Origin: Pseudomonas sp. P8_229
GTDB taxonomy: Bacteria; Pseudomonadota; Gammaproteobacteria; Pseudomonadales; Pseudomonadaceae
Length of the DNA: 64,000 bases
Reading direction: 5' to 3'
NCBI RefSeq assembly: GCF_034008635.1
Contig: NZ_CP125378.1
Location: forward strand, 3,407,501 to 3,471,500
The notes below the pieces were generated by a model, which was not told the origin of the DNA, did no database searches, and was given only the letters and a program-made list of their open reading frames with translations. Both the position numbers and the translations under genes were made by a program. Positions 49,235 to 58,639 of the stretch are shown one piece after another; positions within the stretch are counted from its first letter, which is position 1; each line of letters starts with the position of its first letter.

Positions 49235-51573
49235 CACGCTGCCGGTTCCGCGACGGTGGCGCTGTGGGCGTGACGTCCGGCCCACGGTGCGAGGATGAAG
49301 CTGAAGGCCAGTCCGAGGCTCACCGCCAGGCCGAAGTTGCTCACCGCCGGCGTGCTGGAGACCGCCAGCAGACCGAATGACAGCCACGTCGTCAGCGCCG
49401 CCAGCAAGGTGCCCAGCAGGCTGACAGCGGCACCGCCGACCTGCTCGCGCATAAGGATCGCGTAATCGACGCTGATCGCCGTCACCAGTAGCAGGCCGAA
49501 CAGGCTGAACAGGGTCAGCGGCTGGCCGAGCCAGCCGAGGCTGGCGAGGCTGCACAGTGCCGCCAGCAGCGGCAGGGCGACGATGCGCAGTGCGCCACCG
49601 AAGCCGAACGGCACGATCAGTACCAGCACGATCAACACGCAGGAGGCGAGTTTCAGTTCGGCGGCGCTGATCTGGGTGGCGGCGAACACCGCGTTCAACT
49701 CGCCGAGCCGATCGACCAGCATCACCCCCGGCAGGTCCAGCGCCTGCACTCGCAGCAGCGACGGATTGTTCAGGCCTTGCAGGCTGGTCATCGCCGCCAC
49801 GCCGTCAGCGGTCGGGCCGAGCCATAGCGTGCGGTAAGGCTCGCCCAAGGGGCCGGCCAGCGCGGCATCGATGTCCTCGGCGGGCAGGTTTTGCAACTGT
49901 TGCAGTTCGCTTTGCAGCGCGGCGAGCGGTACACCGAGGTCGAGCAATGGCTGCCAGAATTGCGGCAGTTTGCTCAGTGCCTCGCGAACCTGCTGTTGCT
50001 GGCTCGGCGGGCTGAGCAGTTGATCGAGGGCCAGATAGCCTTGCAGTTTTTCGAGGTTGACCAGTTGTTGCAGGCGCTCGCTCAACGCGGCCTGACGCTC
50101 CAGTAATTGCTGCTGATTGGCCCCGCGCACCAGGAAGAACTGGCTGGTCGGCTGATAGCCGGTGATGCGCGCGATGGTCTGCGCTTCATCGGTCAGACGT
50201 TGTGGCGCACCGACCCACTGGCGGATGTCGTTCTTGCTTTGCAACTGCACCAGACCGCCGGCGCAGAACGCGATCAACAGCGCCAGCAGCACCGGCGTGC
50301 GCACGTGTTCGAGCAGGGTTTCGCGCAGCGTCACCAAGCGTTCGGCCAGGCGTAGCGGCCATTGCGCCGGAAGCAGCTCAACGTTTTTCAGCAGGGCCGG
50401 CAACAGGCACACCGCCGACAGGTAGGCGCCGAGCAAGCCGGCGGCGGAGAACACCGCGATCTGCGTCAGGGCCGGGAAGGGCGTCCAGGCCAGCGCCAGA
50501 TAACCGATGGCGCTGGTGATCAGGCTCAAGGTCAGCCCGGAGAGCGTCAGGCGCAAGGCCGGCCAACTGCGCCACGGCTTGAGGCTCCAGCTTTTCGACA
50601 GATAGTGCAGTGGGTAATCCACCGCCACGCCGATCAGGCTGGAACCAAGCACCAGCGTCATCACGTGCATGTGGCCGAACAGCGCCACACAGGCCACCGC
50701 GCCGAACAGCATGCCCACCAGCACCGGCACGAACGCCAGCAATACCCGCCAGCGGCGAAACGCCAACAGCAGCAACAGCAGAATGCCGAGGGTGGCACCG
50801 CCGCCGACCCAGGTCATTTCGCGGGTGGCTTGTTGCTGACCGTTGGCGGCGTAGAGCAGGCCGCTGGCGGCCAGCAGTTGCACGTCGGCTTTCGCCGCCT
50901 GCTCGCGACTGTGCTGGAGCAAATCCGCGACTTTCAGCGGCAGGTTCATGTCGAAGGCATTGCCGGTGGTGCGCGCGCGCAGCAGCACCCAGCTTTTGCC
51001 GTCGGCATCGGCGACCAGTGCGCCGCTGCCAATGTCCAGTTGCACCGCGCCGTGCTTCGGCTGGCTGTTCTGGATGCGTCCGGTGAGGCCCAGCCAGTCA
51101 TCCTGGCTCGGCACCAGAGTGAAGCCGTTGAACGGGTCGAACAGTGCCTGCACCCGTTGCTGAATAAACGCGTCAGGGTGCTCGGTCAGCAGTTGCCGGT
51201 CATCCGCCGAGAGCATCGCCAATCGTCCTTGCAGCAATTGCGTGCGCAGGGCCGGAAGGTCGGCTTGCAGATTCCACTGAACCTTTTCGAACAGGCCGCT
51301 GGCCTGCCATTGCTCGCCCAAGGTTTGCGCCATGGCCACGGCTTGTTGACGATCGGCATGGCCGACCAGCACCAGCATTTCCCGATTGAGCGGTTCCTGC
51401 ATGCGCTGTTCGGCGCGCAGTTCGAGTGCATCAGGGTTGGTGCCGGGCACCAGTTCCATGAGGTTGGCCGACAGCGGTGCACCGTCACGCCACTGCCAAC
51501 CGGCCAGCGCGACGACCGCCAGCAGCAGGATCAGGAACAGCCACGGCAGCCTGCGTTCACTCGGCAAAGTCAT
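49234..51573 (-). CDS. MMPL/RND-family transporter (APE cluster)
   Basis: A 779-residue membrane protein of the RND/MMPL type: one N-terminal span, a large periplasmic loop (about 35–240), five spans, a second periplasmic loop (about 410–630), and five more spans. VAVDYPLHYL and SVDYAILMRE are the two copies of the conserved acidic-helix motif (Asp-Tyr). In APE clusters MMPL exporters are expected to move the lipid-linked product toward the outer membrane together with a LolA-like carrier. It overlaps LolA by 17 bases. Confidence 0.88.
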   Translation of the reverse strand: MTLPSERRLPWLFLILLLAVVALAGWQWRDGAPLSANLMELVPGTNPDALELRAEQRMQEPLNREMLVLVGHADRQQAVAMAQTLGEQWQASGLFEKVQWNLQADLPALRTQLLQGRLAMLSADDRQLLTEHPDAFIQQRVQALFDPFNGFTLVPSQDDWLGLTGRIQNSQPKHGAVQLDIGSGALVADADGKSWVLLRARTTGNAFDMNLPLKVADLLQHSREQAAKADVQLLAASGLLYAANGQQQATREMTWVGGGATLGILLLLLLAFRRWRVLLAFVPVLVGMLFGAVACVALFGHMHVMTLVLGSSLIGVAVDYPLHYLSKSWSLKPWRSWPALRLTLSGLTLSLITSAIGYLALAWTPFPALTQIAVFSAAGLLGAYLSAVCLLPALLKNVELLPAQWPLRLAERLVTLRETLLEHVRTPVLLALLIAFCAGGLVQLQSKNDIRQWVGAPQRLTDEAQTIARITGYQPTSQFFLVRGANQQQLLERQAALSERLQQLVNLEKLQGYLALDQLLSPPSQQQQVREALSKLPQFWQPLLDLGVPLAALQSELQQLQNLPAEDIDAALAGPLGEPYRTLWLGPTADGVAAMTSLQGLNNPSLLRVQALDLPGVMLVDRLGELNAVFAATQISAAELKLASCVLIVLVLIVPFGFGGALRIVALPLLAALCSLASLGWLGQPLTLFSLFGLLLVTAISVDYAILMREQVGGAAVSLLGTLLAALTTWLSFGLLAVSSTPAVSNFGLAVSLGLAFSFILAPWAGRHAHSATVAEPAA

Positions 51574-52159
51574 GCTGCTCCGTGTCGCTCAACGGCTGCT
51601 GTGCCGTGCTGTCCTGCATGCGCAGCACAGTGCTGTCGCCCTGGGTTTCCAGCAGTTCGATGGTCTGCACCAGCTCACCGCCGTCGATGTTGATCCGGTT
51701 GAACACTTGCTTGAGCAGCACCGAACGCGGGGTCAGGGTCAGTTTCCATTGTTGCGCATCGCCGCTCAGGGCCAGTTCGAAATCCCGTTGCAGGCCGCTG
51801 CTGTCACCTTGCAGCACGGCAAGAAACAAGCGGTTCTGCTCGGCTCCGGCGCTCTTGTTCGGCAGCAACTGCCAGCCGGTGCTGTCACGACGGGCAATGC
51901 CGTTGGCGGTGATGCGGTAGTCCTGTTGCAGCGGGGTCTTGAGCAGCCAGAGCAGGCCGTGATTTTTCGCCAGGACGAAGCTGCCCTTGCTCAGCAGCGG
52001 CTGGGGCAGGGCACGCAGGTGTTTTTCCTGGATGAACTGGCCGTGGATCACGTCCGGTTTCGCCAGTTGTTCGCTCAGCTGTTGCAGGTCGAAGGCGTTG
52101 GCCAGGCTGGATACAGCGAGCAGCGCCATCGCGCCAAGGCATTTGCAGAACAGGTTCAT
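51557..52159 (-). CDS. LolA-like periplasmic carrier (APE cluster)
   Basis: A 200-residue exported protein with a signal peptide (MNLFCKCLGAMALLAVSSLA, then NA). The mature part is a LolA/LppX-type half-barrel, including VIHGQFIQEKHL and GLLWLLKTP. By analogy with LolA it carries a hydrophobic lipid or polyene through the periplasm, in line with the MMPL gene downstream. It overlaps the thioesterase gene by four bases (ATGA). Confidence 0.87.
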   Translation of the reverse strand: MNLFCKCLGAMALLAVSSLANAFDLQQLSEQLAKPDVIHGQFIQEKHLRALPQPLLSKGSFVLAKNHGLLWLLKTPLQQDYRITANGIARRDSTGWQLLPNKSAGAEQNRLFLAVLQGDSSGLQRDFELALSGDAQQWKLTLTPRSVLLKQVFNRINIDGGELVQTIELLETQGDSTVLRMQDSTAQQPLSDTEQHDFAE

Positions 52160-52581
52160 CGCAGCATCCTTTCCACCGCATCGGTGAACACTTTGGGTGA
52201 GGCCAGTTGCATCTCGCGACTGCTGATCTCGACCGCCACTTGCACCGAGCTGGCGCGAGTCAGGCGTTCGCCGCTCTGCAGGTCAGTGATCAGATAATTG
52301 ATCTTCAACCGGTTCTCCCACTCCACCAGACTGGCGCGCACGTTCAAGCGTTGGCCGAACACCGCGCTACGCACGTACCGCAGTTGCAGGTCGATGATCG
52401 GCCACGCATAGCCGGACTCGGACATCTGCGTGTAGTTGTGGCCGATCTGGTCGAGCAGCGCGCAACGCGCGACTTCCAGGTATTTGACGTAGTGCCCGTG
52501 CCAGACCACATGCATTGTGTCGACGTCGAAGAACGGCACGAGGATTTCCGTGTCGGCGTGCAGCACTCCGGCGCTACGCAT
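52156..52581 (-). CDS. 4HBT-type acyl thioesterase (APE pathway)
   Basis: A 141-residue hotdog thioesterase. The segment DVDTMHVVWHGHYVKYLE carries the catalytic Asp and the H-x-x-Y pattern of 4-hydroxybenzoyl-CoA/acyl-ACP thioesterases. It probably releases or edits aryl-acyl intermediates from the ACP, like ApeK. The ATG at 52581 overlaps the ammonia-lyase gene by 8 bases; the longer frame to 52782 lies inside that gene and is rejected. Confidence 0.88.
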   Translation of the reverse strand: MRSAGVLHADTEILVPFFDVDTMHVVWHGHYVKYLEVARCALLDQIGHNYTQMSESGYAWPIIDLQLRYVRSAVFGQRLNVRASLVEWENRLKINYLITDLQSGERLTRASSVQVAVEISSREMQLASPKVFTDAVERMLR

Positions 52582-54118
52582 GCAGCCTCCAGTGTTGCTC
52601 GGCGATACGTTGCAGGCACAGGCGCAGTTCGCCTTCCAGTGCCCGGTCTTCGATGACTGGCGGGAAGTCCTTGGCCAGCTCTTCGTGCATGGCGGCCAGC
52701 GAAGGCGGCAGCGCACGCGCGTCTTCATCGCGACCCCGCAACCAGACGCCCTGATTGGCCGCGAGCAACGTGGCGGCAGCAACCTGTTCGGTCAGCTCCA
52801 GCACGCGGATCGCATCGCGGGCGGCGATGGTGCCCATGCTCACCTTGTCCTGGTTGTGGCATTCGGTCGAGCGTGAGAACACGCTGGCGGGCATGGTGTT
52901 TTTCAACGCTTCGGCGGTCCAGGCGCTGGTGCCGATTTGCACGGCCTTGAAGCCGTGGTTGATCATCGCGCGATCCGCCGGGGCACCGGACAGGTTGCTC
53001 GGCAAACCGTGGTTGTAGCGCTCGTCGACCAGCAGCGCGAGTTGCCGGTCGAGCAGGTCGGCGACGTTGGCCACGAGGTTTTTCAGGCTGTCCATGGCGA
53101 ACGCGATGTGGCCGCCGTAGAAGTGTCCGCCGTGCAGCACGCGCTCGGCTTCGGCGTCGATGATCGGGTTGTCATTGGCGCTGTTGAGTTCGGTTTCGAT
53201 GAACGAGCGCAGCCAGTTCAGGCTGTCGGCCAGCACACCGAGCACGTGCGGGGCACAACGCAGCGAGTAGCGATCCTGTAGGCGATGCAGCGGTGCGGTC
53301 GGGGCGTCGATCGCCAGATCCTTGCGCAGCCACGCGGCGACTTGCATCTGCCCCGGGTGCGGTTTGGCAGCGAACAGGCGCTCGTCGAAGTGTTCCGGAT
53401 TGCCTTGTAGCGCGACCACGTTGAGCGCGGTGATGCGTGTGGCCAGTTGCAGCAGATAGTCGGCCCGAGCGTAGGCGAGGCAGGCGAGGCCGGTCATTAC
53501 CGCCGTGCCGTTCATCAAGGCCAGCGCTTCTTTCGGGCGCAGCACCAGCGGCGTCCAGCCGAGTTCGCGATGCACGTCGGCCGCTTGCCGGCGTTCGCCG
53601 CGGAACATCACTTCGCGCTCGCCCGACAGGGTCGCGGCGACGTAGGACAGCGGCGTCAGATCGCCGCTGGCGCCGACCGAGCCTTCTTCGGGGATCAGCG
53701 GCAGGATGTCGTGTTCGAGGAACGCGTGCAGGCGCTCCAGCAGTTCAATGCGCACCCCGGACACGCCGTGGCACAGCGACTGCAAACGCGCGGCCAGCAC
53801 GGCGCGGGTGGCCTGGGCGTCGAGCAGTTTGCCCAGTCCGCAACCGTGGAAGGTGTACAGATGACGCGGCAGCGCCTCGACGTGATGCAGCGGCACCGCG
53901 ACCACGCAGGAGTCGCCGTAACCGGTGGTCACGCCATAGATCACGCCTTCCTTGTCCAGCAGCGAGTCGAGAAACCGCGCGCCCTTGGCGATGCGCTCGC
54001 GGTAATCGGCGTCGCTCTGCAACTGCACGGGCGCCTGACGGTTGGCCAGGGCCAGCACGTCTTCGATGCGCAAAGGGCGTTCGCCGAAGGTTACCGGCTC
54101 ATGGGTTGGCGTCGTCAT
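52574..54118 (-). CDS. Aromatic amino-acid/histidine ammonia lyase family (APE pathway)
   Basis: A 514-residue MIO-cofactor ammonia lyase. Ala150-Ser151-Gly152 (SVGASGDLTPLSY) form the MIO group; Tyr61 (YGVTTGYG) is the catalytic Tyr. The selectivity loop reads LPRHLYTFHGCGLG, with Phe90-His91 where tyrosine lyases have His-Leu and histidine lyases Ser-His. In APE and flexirubin clusters this enzyme is thought to make the cinnamate-type starter (4-coumarate) from tyrosine; histidine use is unlikely in this context. It overlaps both neighbouring genes. Confidence 0.88.
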   Translation of the reverse strand: MTTPTHEPVTFGERPLRIEDVLALANRQAPVQLQSDADYRERIAKGARFLDSLLDKEGVIYGVTTGYGDSCVVAVPLHHVEALPRHLYTFHGCGLGKLLDAQATRAVLAARLQSLCHGVSGVRIELLERLHAFLEHDILPLIPEEGSVGASGDLTPLSYVAATLSGEREVMFRGERRQAADVHRELGWTPLVLRPKEALALMNGTAVMTGLACLAYARADYLLQLATRITALNVVALQGNPEHFDERLFAAKPHPGQMQVAAWLRKDLAIDAPTAPLHRLQDRYSLRCAPHVLGVLADSLNWLRSFIETELNSANDNPIIDAEAERVLHGGHFYGGHIAFAMDSLKNLVANVADLLDRQLALLVDERYNHGLPSNLSGAPADRAMINHGFKAVQIGTSAWTAEALKNTMPASVFSRSTECHNQDKVSMGTIAARDAIRVLELTEQVAAATLLAANQGVWLRGRDEDARALPPSLAAMHEELAKDFPPVIEDRALEGELRLCLQRIAEQHWRLHA

Positions 54119-55046
54119 CGGTCTTCCAGAAAGGGTAAAAGTTGAACCATTGGTGCGGGGCTTCGAGGCAATAGTGACTCAGACGCTGCGCATAGCGGGT
54201 GGCCCACTGATGAATGACCTGCTCGCGCTCGCGGCGTGTCCACACCACGCTGTCGGCGAACGGTTCGAGGGTCAGGCGATAGTGACCGTCCGGTTGCTTC
54301 AGGCACATCAGCAGATTGACCGGGCATTTCAGCAAACCGGCCAGCAGCCACGGCCCCTGCGGGAACGGTGCCGGGTGGCCGAGAAAGTCGACGGTGACGC
54401 TGCGCCCTCCGTGCAGTGGCACGCGGTCGCCGGCAATCGCCAGCCACTCGCCGCGTTCCAGGCGTTCGTGCAGTTGCAACATGATCACCGGGTCCAGTTC
54501 GCTGACCTGAATCAGGCGCAGATTGGTCGCCCCGGCCTCGCCCAGCAGACGGTTGAACTGCTCGGCATGCTTGGTGTGCACCAGCACGTTCATGGTGACC
54601 TTTTCACCGATCTCCGCCAGCGCTCGACAGACTTCAAGGTTGCCCAGGTGCGCGCCGACCAGCAGTTGCCCGCGACTGCCACGCAACTGATTGCGCAGGA
54701 GTGCCGGGTCGATGATTTCGATCTGCTCGATGCGGATCTTGCCGTTCCATACGTCGAGCTTGTCGAGCAGCGAATCGGCGAACGCCATGAATTGAGCGAA
54801 CACCCGCCAGAGGCTTGGGCGCAGATCGACGCGCTGGCTCCAGTCGGCCAGACGTTGCTGGTATTGCCAGGCACTGCGCCGAGCAGTGCGGCCGAACAGG
54901 AAAAAATACAGGACGATGCCGTACAGCAACGGACTGAGCAGGCGCCGGCCAAGAACCTTGGCGGCGAATGCGGTGAATTTCATCAGCAGGAAACTGCCGC
55001 GTTCTTCGCGGTCGGCCCAGTGCTTCTTGTCGGTCTCGACGCTCAT
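54099..55046 (-). CDS. LpxL/HtrB-like lipid acyltransferase (APE cluster)
   Basis: A 315-residue membrane-associated acyltransferase of the lysophospholipid/lipid A family. The HX4E active-site motif is AHLGNLE, and a short hydrophobic segment at about 40–55 (LLYGIVLYFFLFG) anchors it. In APE clusters an acyltransferase attaches the polyene or fatty chains to the lipid anchor. ATG 55046 overlaps the glycosyltransferase stop (ATGA); GTG 55055 is rejected. Confidence 0.85.
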   Translation of the reverse strand: MSVETDKKHWADREERGSFLLMKFTAFAAKVLGRRLLSPLLYGIVLYFFLFGRTARRSAWQYQQRLADWSQRVDLRPSLWRVFAQFMAFADSLLDKLDVWNGKIRIEQIEIIDPALLRNQLRGSRGQLLVGAHLGNLEVCRALAEIGEKVTMNVLVHTKHAEQFNRLLGEAGATNLRLIQVSELDPVIMLQLHERLERGEWLAIAGDRVPLHGGRSVTVDFLGHPAPFPQGPWLLAGLLKCPVNLLMCLKQPDGHYRLTLEPFADSVVWTRREREQVIHQWATRYAQRLSHYCLEAPHQWFNFYPFWKTDDDANP

Positions 55047-55777
55047 GTTCGCCACCGGCGCCAGAGGATCAGCGGCAGGCGCAGCAGCATGCCGAAGAAC
55101 AACCGGGTGTGCATGCTGGAAATCAGCGCGTTGTCATGGAACAGACGGAAGTGCGACACGCCGTCCAGCGGGTAATGCACGCTGGTTTGCCGCCAGCGCA
55201 TCGGCTGATTGCGCCACGACAGGCGCACCAGAATGTCCGAGTCGAAATCCATGCGCTTGCCGACCCGAGCCGAGTCGATCAGCGCCAGGGTCGGCGCCAG
55301 CGGATACACGCGAAAGCCGCACATCGAATCGCGGATCTGCAGCGACAGCGTGTTGATCCAGACCATCACGTGGGTCAGGTAGCGCGCATACAGACGACCC
55401 TTGGGCACGCTGTCGTCGAACAGTGGATAACCGCAGATCAACGCGTCCGGATGGGCGCGGGATTCTTCGACGAAGCGGGCGACGTCGTGCAAGTCGTGCT
55501 GGCCATCGGCGTCGACCTGCAAGGCATGGCTGAACCCCAGGCGCGCCGCTTCACGCAGGCCGGTCATCACCGCACCGCCCTTGCCCTGATTGAGGGTCAG
55601 GCGCACCAAGTGCACGTTATCGCGCTCGGCCAGCGCATCCAGCACCTTCGCGCAGGAGGGTGTGCTGGCATCGTCTACCAGAATGCACGGCAGGTTTTGG
55701 GTGAGCAGGGCATCGACCACGGTAGTGATCGCGGTTTCGTGGTTGTAGACCGGAATCACGGCGCAAGGGTTATGCAT
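55043..55777 (-). CDS. Glycosyltransferase family 2 (APE cluster)
   Basis: A 244-residue GT-A glycosyltransferase: AVIPVYNHETAI start, LVDDAST, and the DxD-type metal site in QVDADGQHD. It lacks the C-terminal membrane domain of polyprenyl GTs. It probably adds the sugar linker between the aryl polyene and its lipid anchor. ATG 55777 is used; the open frame to 55900 runs into a REP element. A 119-bp gap with a REP separates it from the ligase gene upstream. Confidence 0.88.
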   Translation of the reverse strand: MHNPCAVIPVYNHETAITTVVDALLTQNLPCILVDDASTPSCAKVLDALAERDNVHLVRLTLNQGKGGAVMTGLREAARLGFSHALQVDADGQHDLHDVARFVEESRAHPDALICGYPLFDDSVPKGRLYARYLTHVMVWINTLSLQIRDSMCGFRVYPLAPTLALIDSARVGKRMDFDSDILVRLSWRNQPMRWRQTSVHYPLDGVSHFRLFHDNALISSMHTRLFFGMLLRLPLILWRRWRT

Positions 55778-55809
55778 ACCGATTCTCCACAGGAAGACTG
55801 CAGTGACTG

Positions 55810-55874
55810 CTTCGCGAGCAGGCTCGCTCCCACATGAGATCGCGGTTCCTGTGGGAGTGAGCCTGCTCGCGATT
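55810..55874. repeat. REP pair inside the APE operon (ligase–glycosyltransferase gap)
   Basis: TTCGCGAGCAGGCTCGCTCC CAC at the left and GTGGGAGTGAGCCTGCTCGC at the right, 16 bases apart. The two arms are of different REP subtypes (GCGAGCC versus GTGAGCC). It is one of only two large gaps in the operon. Confidence 0.88.
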
Positions 55875-55896
55875 GAGTGCGCAGCACTCACCAGGG

Positions 55897-57576
55897 TCAA
55901 TCATGCTCTACACCCAAAAGAATCCGGCCACTTGAGCACGTCGCCGTGTCATTGCGATAAGCGAAATACAGCTTGCCGCGCTCAGAGTCGAAGCGCAGGT
56001 GCAGCTGGATTTCATCGCCGGGGCGCACCAGTTGCTGGAATTTCAGCACTTCCATGCCGGCAAATTTGCCGGGCAGGTTCAGCAATTGCTGACCAAGTTT
56101 CAGCGCCCATTCGACTTGCACCACACCCGGCAGCACCGGGGCCTTGGGAAAGTGGCCGCTGAAATAGGCCAGATCCGCTGGCACCGCCAGTTGCAGGCTC
56201 CACTCGCCATCGGTTTCGACCTTCTCCAGCACTTCCGGGGCCTTAGGCCGTGGCGCCAGCAGCAGTGCTTCGATGTCAGCCTGCGGCAGCTTGCCCTGGC
56301 TGTTCAGCGGCAGTTGCCGCACCAGACGCCAGCGCCGAGGCAAGGCCAGGGCTTCGCAATGCTCGCTCAAGTGTTTGCGCAGGGCTTCAGTCAGGTTGCG
56401 GCGGCCCTGTTCGCGCAAGGCGAACAGACCTTCCTCGCTGAGCACCAGCAGTGCCCCAAGGACCGCGCGGTTTTCCTGAACCACGCCCAGCCGTGCTTCG
56501 GCGACCCAGTCGTGAGCGACCAGCGCCTGCTCCAGCATCGGCAGGGAAATGCGCTTTTCTTCGAGCTTGACGATGCGGTCCAGCCGCCCCAGCAATTCGA
56601 AACGGCCGTCGGCGGCGATGCGTGCGGCATCGGCGGTGTGTTCGACATGCCCGGTCGGCAGATAGGGAGATGCGATCAGCAGCGCGCCGTCGCTGTCCTG
56701 GCTCAGCTCAACCCCGGCGAATGGCTGCCACAGGCTGGCACCTTGACGCCAGGCGATGCCACCGGTTTCCGAACTGCCGAGGATTTCCGTCGGCCACTGC
56801 TGCAAACGTTGCTGCAGGCTGTGCGCGGCTTCAAGCGGCAACGCGCCGCCGGAGGAAAACACCCGGCGCACGGCACTGAGGGCCGGCCAGTCGAGGTTGT
56901 CACCCATACGCTTGAGCAGCGCCGGGCTGGCGACCCAGGCAAAGGCCGGATACTCGCGGCTGGCACGCTGCAAGTCTTCGGGAAACGCCAGCTGTTTGCG
57001 CACAAACGGGCGCCCGGCGCACAAAGGCCACAGCACGCGAAACAGCAAGCCATAGATATGCTGGGTGGCAACGCTGCCGATGATGCAGGCCTCGCCGAGG
57101 TCCGCGCCCCACAACTGCTCCAGCGCTTCGACTTCGTTGGCCAGTTGGCGCAGGGATTTGTCGATGCGCTTGGGCTCGCCGCTGGAGCCGGACGTGCACA
57201 GGCTCAGACGGCACTGGTCGAGATCCAGTTCGGCGCCGGGCAGTGGCGGTTGCTGAACGTCGTTCAGTTGCGTGTCACCGGCTTGATCCGTCAGCCACAG
57301 ATCGACTTCAGCGGACCAGCGCTGGCGGGTTTGTGGCTGCAGATCCGCAGGCAGCAGAACGCTGACGCCAGCGCGCCATGCGCCCAGCAAAGCGATGGCC
57401 AGTTCGGCGGCATCTTCCAGATGCACAGCCAGGCGCTTCACGCCCTGCGCTTGCAGACCGGCGGCAACGCTCAACGCCTGTTCGCACAGTTGCGCGTGAT
57501 CGAGTGCCGGTGCGTGGCTGATTGCCCGCGCCGGCGCAGCCTTGAGCAACAGGTGCTCAAGTTTTATCCAGTTCAT
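55897..57576 (-). CDS. AMP-dependent aryl-ACP ligase fused to a hotdog dehydratase domain
   Basis: A 559-residue two-domain protein. Residues 1 to about 440 are an ANL adenylating enzyme: [16 protein letters not shown] (A3), [11 protein letters not shown] (A5), [15 protein letters not shown] (A8) and NSQGKLPQ (A10 Lys). Residues about 455–559 are a FabZ/FabA-like hotdog with [11 protein letters not shown]. In other APE clusters ligase and dehydratase (ApeH, ApeI) are described as separate proteins; here they are one chain. The ligase probably loads the aryl starter onto an ACP. It overlaps the membrane-protein gene by four bases. Confidence 0.9.
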   Translation of the reverse strand: MNWIKLEHLLLKAAPARAISHAPALDHAQLCEQALSVAAGLQAQGVKRLAVHLEDAAELAIALLGAWRAGVSVLLPADLQPQTRQRWSAEVDLWLTDQAGDTQLNDVQQPPLPGAELDLDQCRLSLCTSGSSGEPKRIDKSLRQLANEVEALEQLWGADLGEACIIGSVATQHIYGLLFRVLWPLCAGRPFVRKQLAFPEDLQRASREYPAFAWVASPALLKRMGDNLDWPALSAVRRVFSSGGALPLEAAHSLQQRLQQWPTEILGSSETGGIAWRQGASLWQPFAGVELSQDSDGALLIASPYLPTGHVEHTADAARIAADGRFELLGRLDRIVKLEEKRISLPMLEQALVAHDWVAEARLGVVQENRAVLGALLVLSEEGLFALREQGRRNLTEALRKHLSEHCEALALPRRWRLVRQLPLNSQGKLPQADIEALLLAPRPKAPEVLEKVETDGEWSLQLAVPADLAYFSGHFPKAPVLPGVVQVEWALKLGQQLLNLPGKFAGMEVLKFQQLVRPGDEIQLHLRFDSERGKLYFAYRNDTATCSSGRILLGVEHD

Positions 57577-58118
57577 TTACGGCCTCTTACCCGTTGTCGT
57601 ATCAGCCATTCAATGGCAAACATCAGGCCGATCAATCCATAGGAGATCAGGCCGGTGTACAACATCCACCAATGCAGCGGCGCCCACAGGGTCAGGAGGG
57701 CGGCGCACAAACCGTTGCAGAAGAAAAACACGCTCCAGGCCATGGTGACCTGGCGGGTGTAGCGGATCGCCTCGGGCGGCAGTTGCGGCTCACGGATCCG
57801 CGCCAGGCGCTCGACCATCGGCGGGCCGTATTTCAGGCTCAGGCTGAACAGCACCAACATGAAGCCGCTGATCAGCACCGGGTACCAGCGCAGTAACAGC
57901 GGGCTGTCGAACAGTGCCAGCAACAGGCAGAACCCGATCGCCACGCCGGCCATCCACAGGCTGCCGGGCTTGCGCTCGCCCGTCAGCGCGCGGGCCAGCC
58001 ACAGGCTGCCCAGCAGCAGCCCGAACTGCCACGGGGCGAAGTGCTCCATGCCGAAATACACCGCAAAGGGGTACAGCAGGCCCGCCAGCAGCAGGCCGAG
58101 GCCGATCAATCGGCTCAT
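57573..58118 (-). CDS. Small membrane protein of APE clusters (COG4648-like)
   Basis: A 181-residue integral membrane protein with about six predicted spans, starting MSRLIGLGLLLAGLLYPFAV. Motifs that I recognise from catalytic families are absent. Similar small membrane proteins sit next to the ACP genes in aryl polyene clusters; their function is unknown. It overlaps the second ACP gene and the ligase gene by four bases each. Confidence 0.72.
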   Translation of the reverse strand: MSRLIGLGLLLAGLLYPFAVYFGMEHFAPWQFGLLLGSLWLARALTGERKPGSLWMAGVAIGFCLLLALFDSPLLLRWYPVLISGFMLVLFSLSLKYGPPMVERLARIREPQLPPEAIRYTRQVTMAWSVFFFCNGLCAALLTLWAPLHWWMLYTGLISYGLIGLMFAIEWLIRQRVRGRK

Positions 58119-58369
58119 GCGGCCGGTTGAACCAGACGGTAGACCGCCTCGACCACGTCACCGACGGTGCGCACCGACTTGAATTCTTCGGCGGCGATTT
58201 TCTTGCCGGTCTGGCGTTTGATGTGATCGATCAGATCGACCGCGTCGATGCTGTCGATTTCCAGATCCTGATACAGGTTGGACTCCAGACTGATGCGCGC
58301 CGGATCCAGTTCGAACAGCTCGACCAAGGCATCGCGCAGGGTGTTGAAAATATCGTCACGAGTTTGCAT
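58115..58369 (-). CDS. Acyl carrier protein 2 (APE pathway)
   Basis: An 84-residue ACP. The phosphopantetheine attachment Ser is in LEIDSIDAVDLI (D-S-I). Two ACPs are usual in APE clusters: one carries the growing chain and the other may carry the starter. Nine bases separate it from ACP1; it overlaps the membrane-protein gene by four. Confidence 0.9.
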   Translation of the reverse strand: MQTRDDIFNTLRDALVELFELDPARISLESNLYQDLEIDSIDAVDLIDHIKRQTGKKIAAEEFKSVRTVGDVVEAVYRLVQPAA

Positions 58370-58378
58370 GGTCCGGTC

Positions 58379-58639
58379 TCAAGCTGCCTGTTTTGCCGTA
58401 ACGAACGCCGCAAGGCTCGCCACGTTGGTGAAGTGGTTGCGGGTGTCTTTGGCGTCGGCGTCGATCTTGATGCCGTACTTTTTCTGGATCGCCAGACCCA
58501 GTTCCAGCGCGTCGACGGAATCCAGGCCCAGGCCTTCGCCGAACAGCGTCAAGTCGTCGCCGATATCGTCGGCGCTGATGTCTTCGAGGCCGAGGGCGTC
58601 GATGATCAGCAGTTTTATCTCACGGTGCAGATCGCTCAT
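58379..58639 (-). CDS. Acyl carrier protein 1 (APE pathway)
   Basis: An 86-residue ACP with attachment Ser in GLGLDSVDALELG, the canonical DSxxxxEL motif. Its sequence differs strongly from ACP2, so the two probably have separate partners. It overlaps the upstream acyltransferase by 20 bases. No phosphopantetheinyl transferase gene is present nearby; one encoded elsewhere must activate it. Confidence 0.92.
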   Translation of the reverse strand: MSDLHREIKLLIIDALGLEDISADDIGDDLTLFGEGLGLDSVDALELGLAIQKKYGIKIDADAKDTRNHFTNVASLAAFVTAKQAA

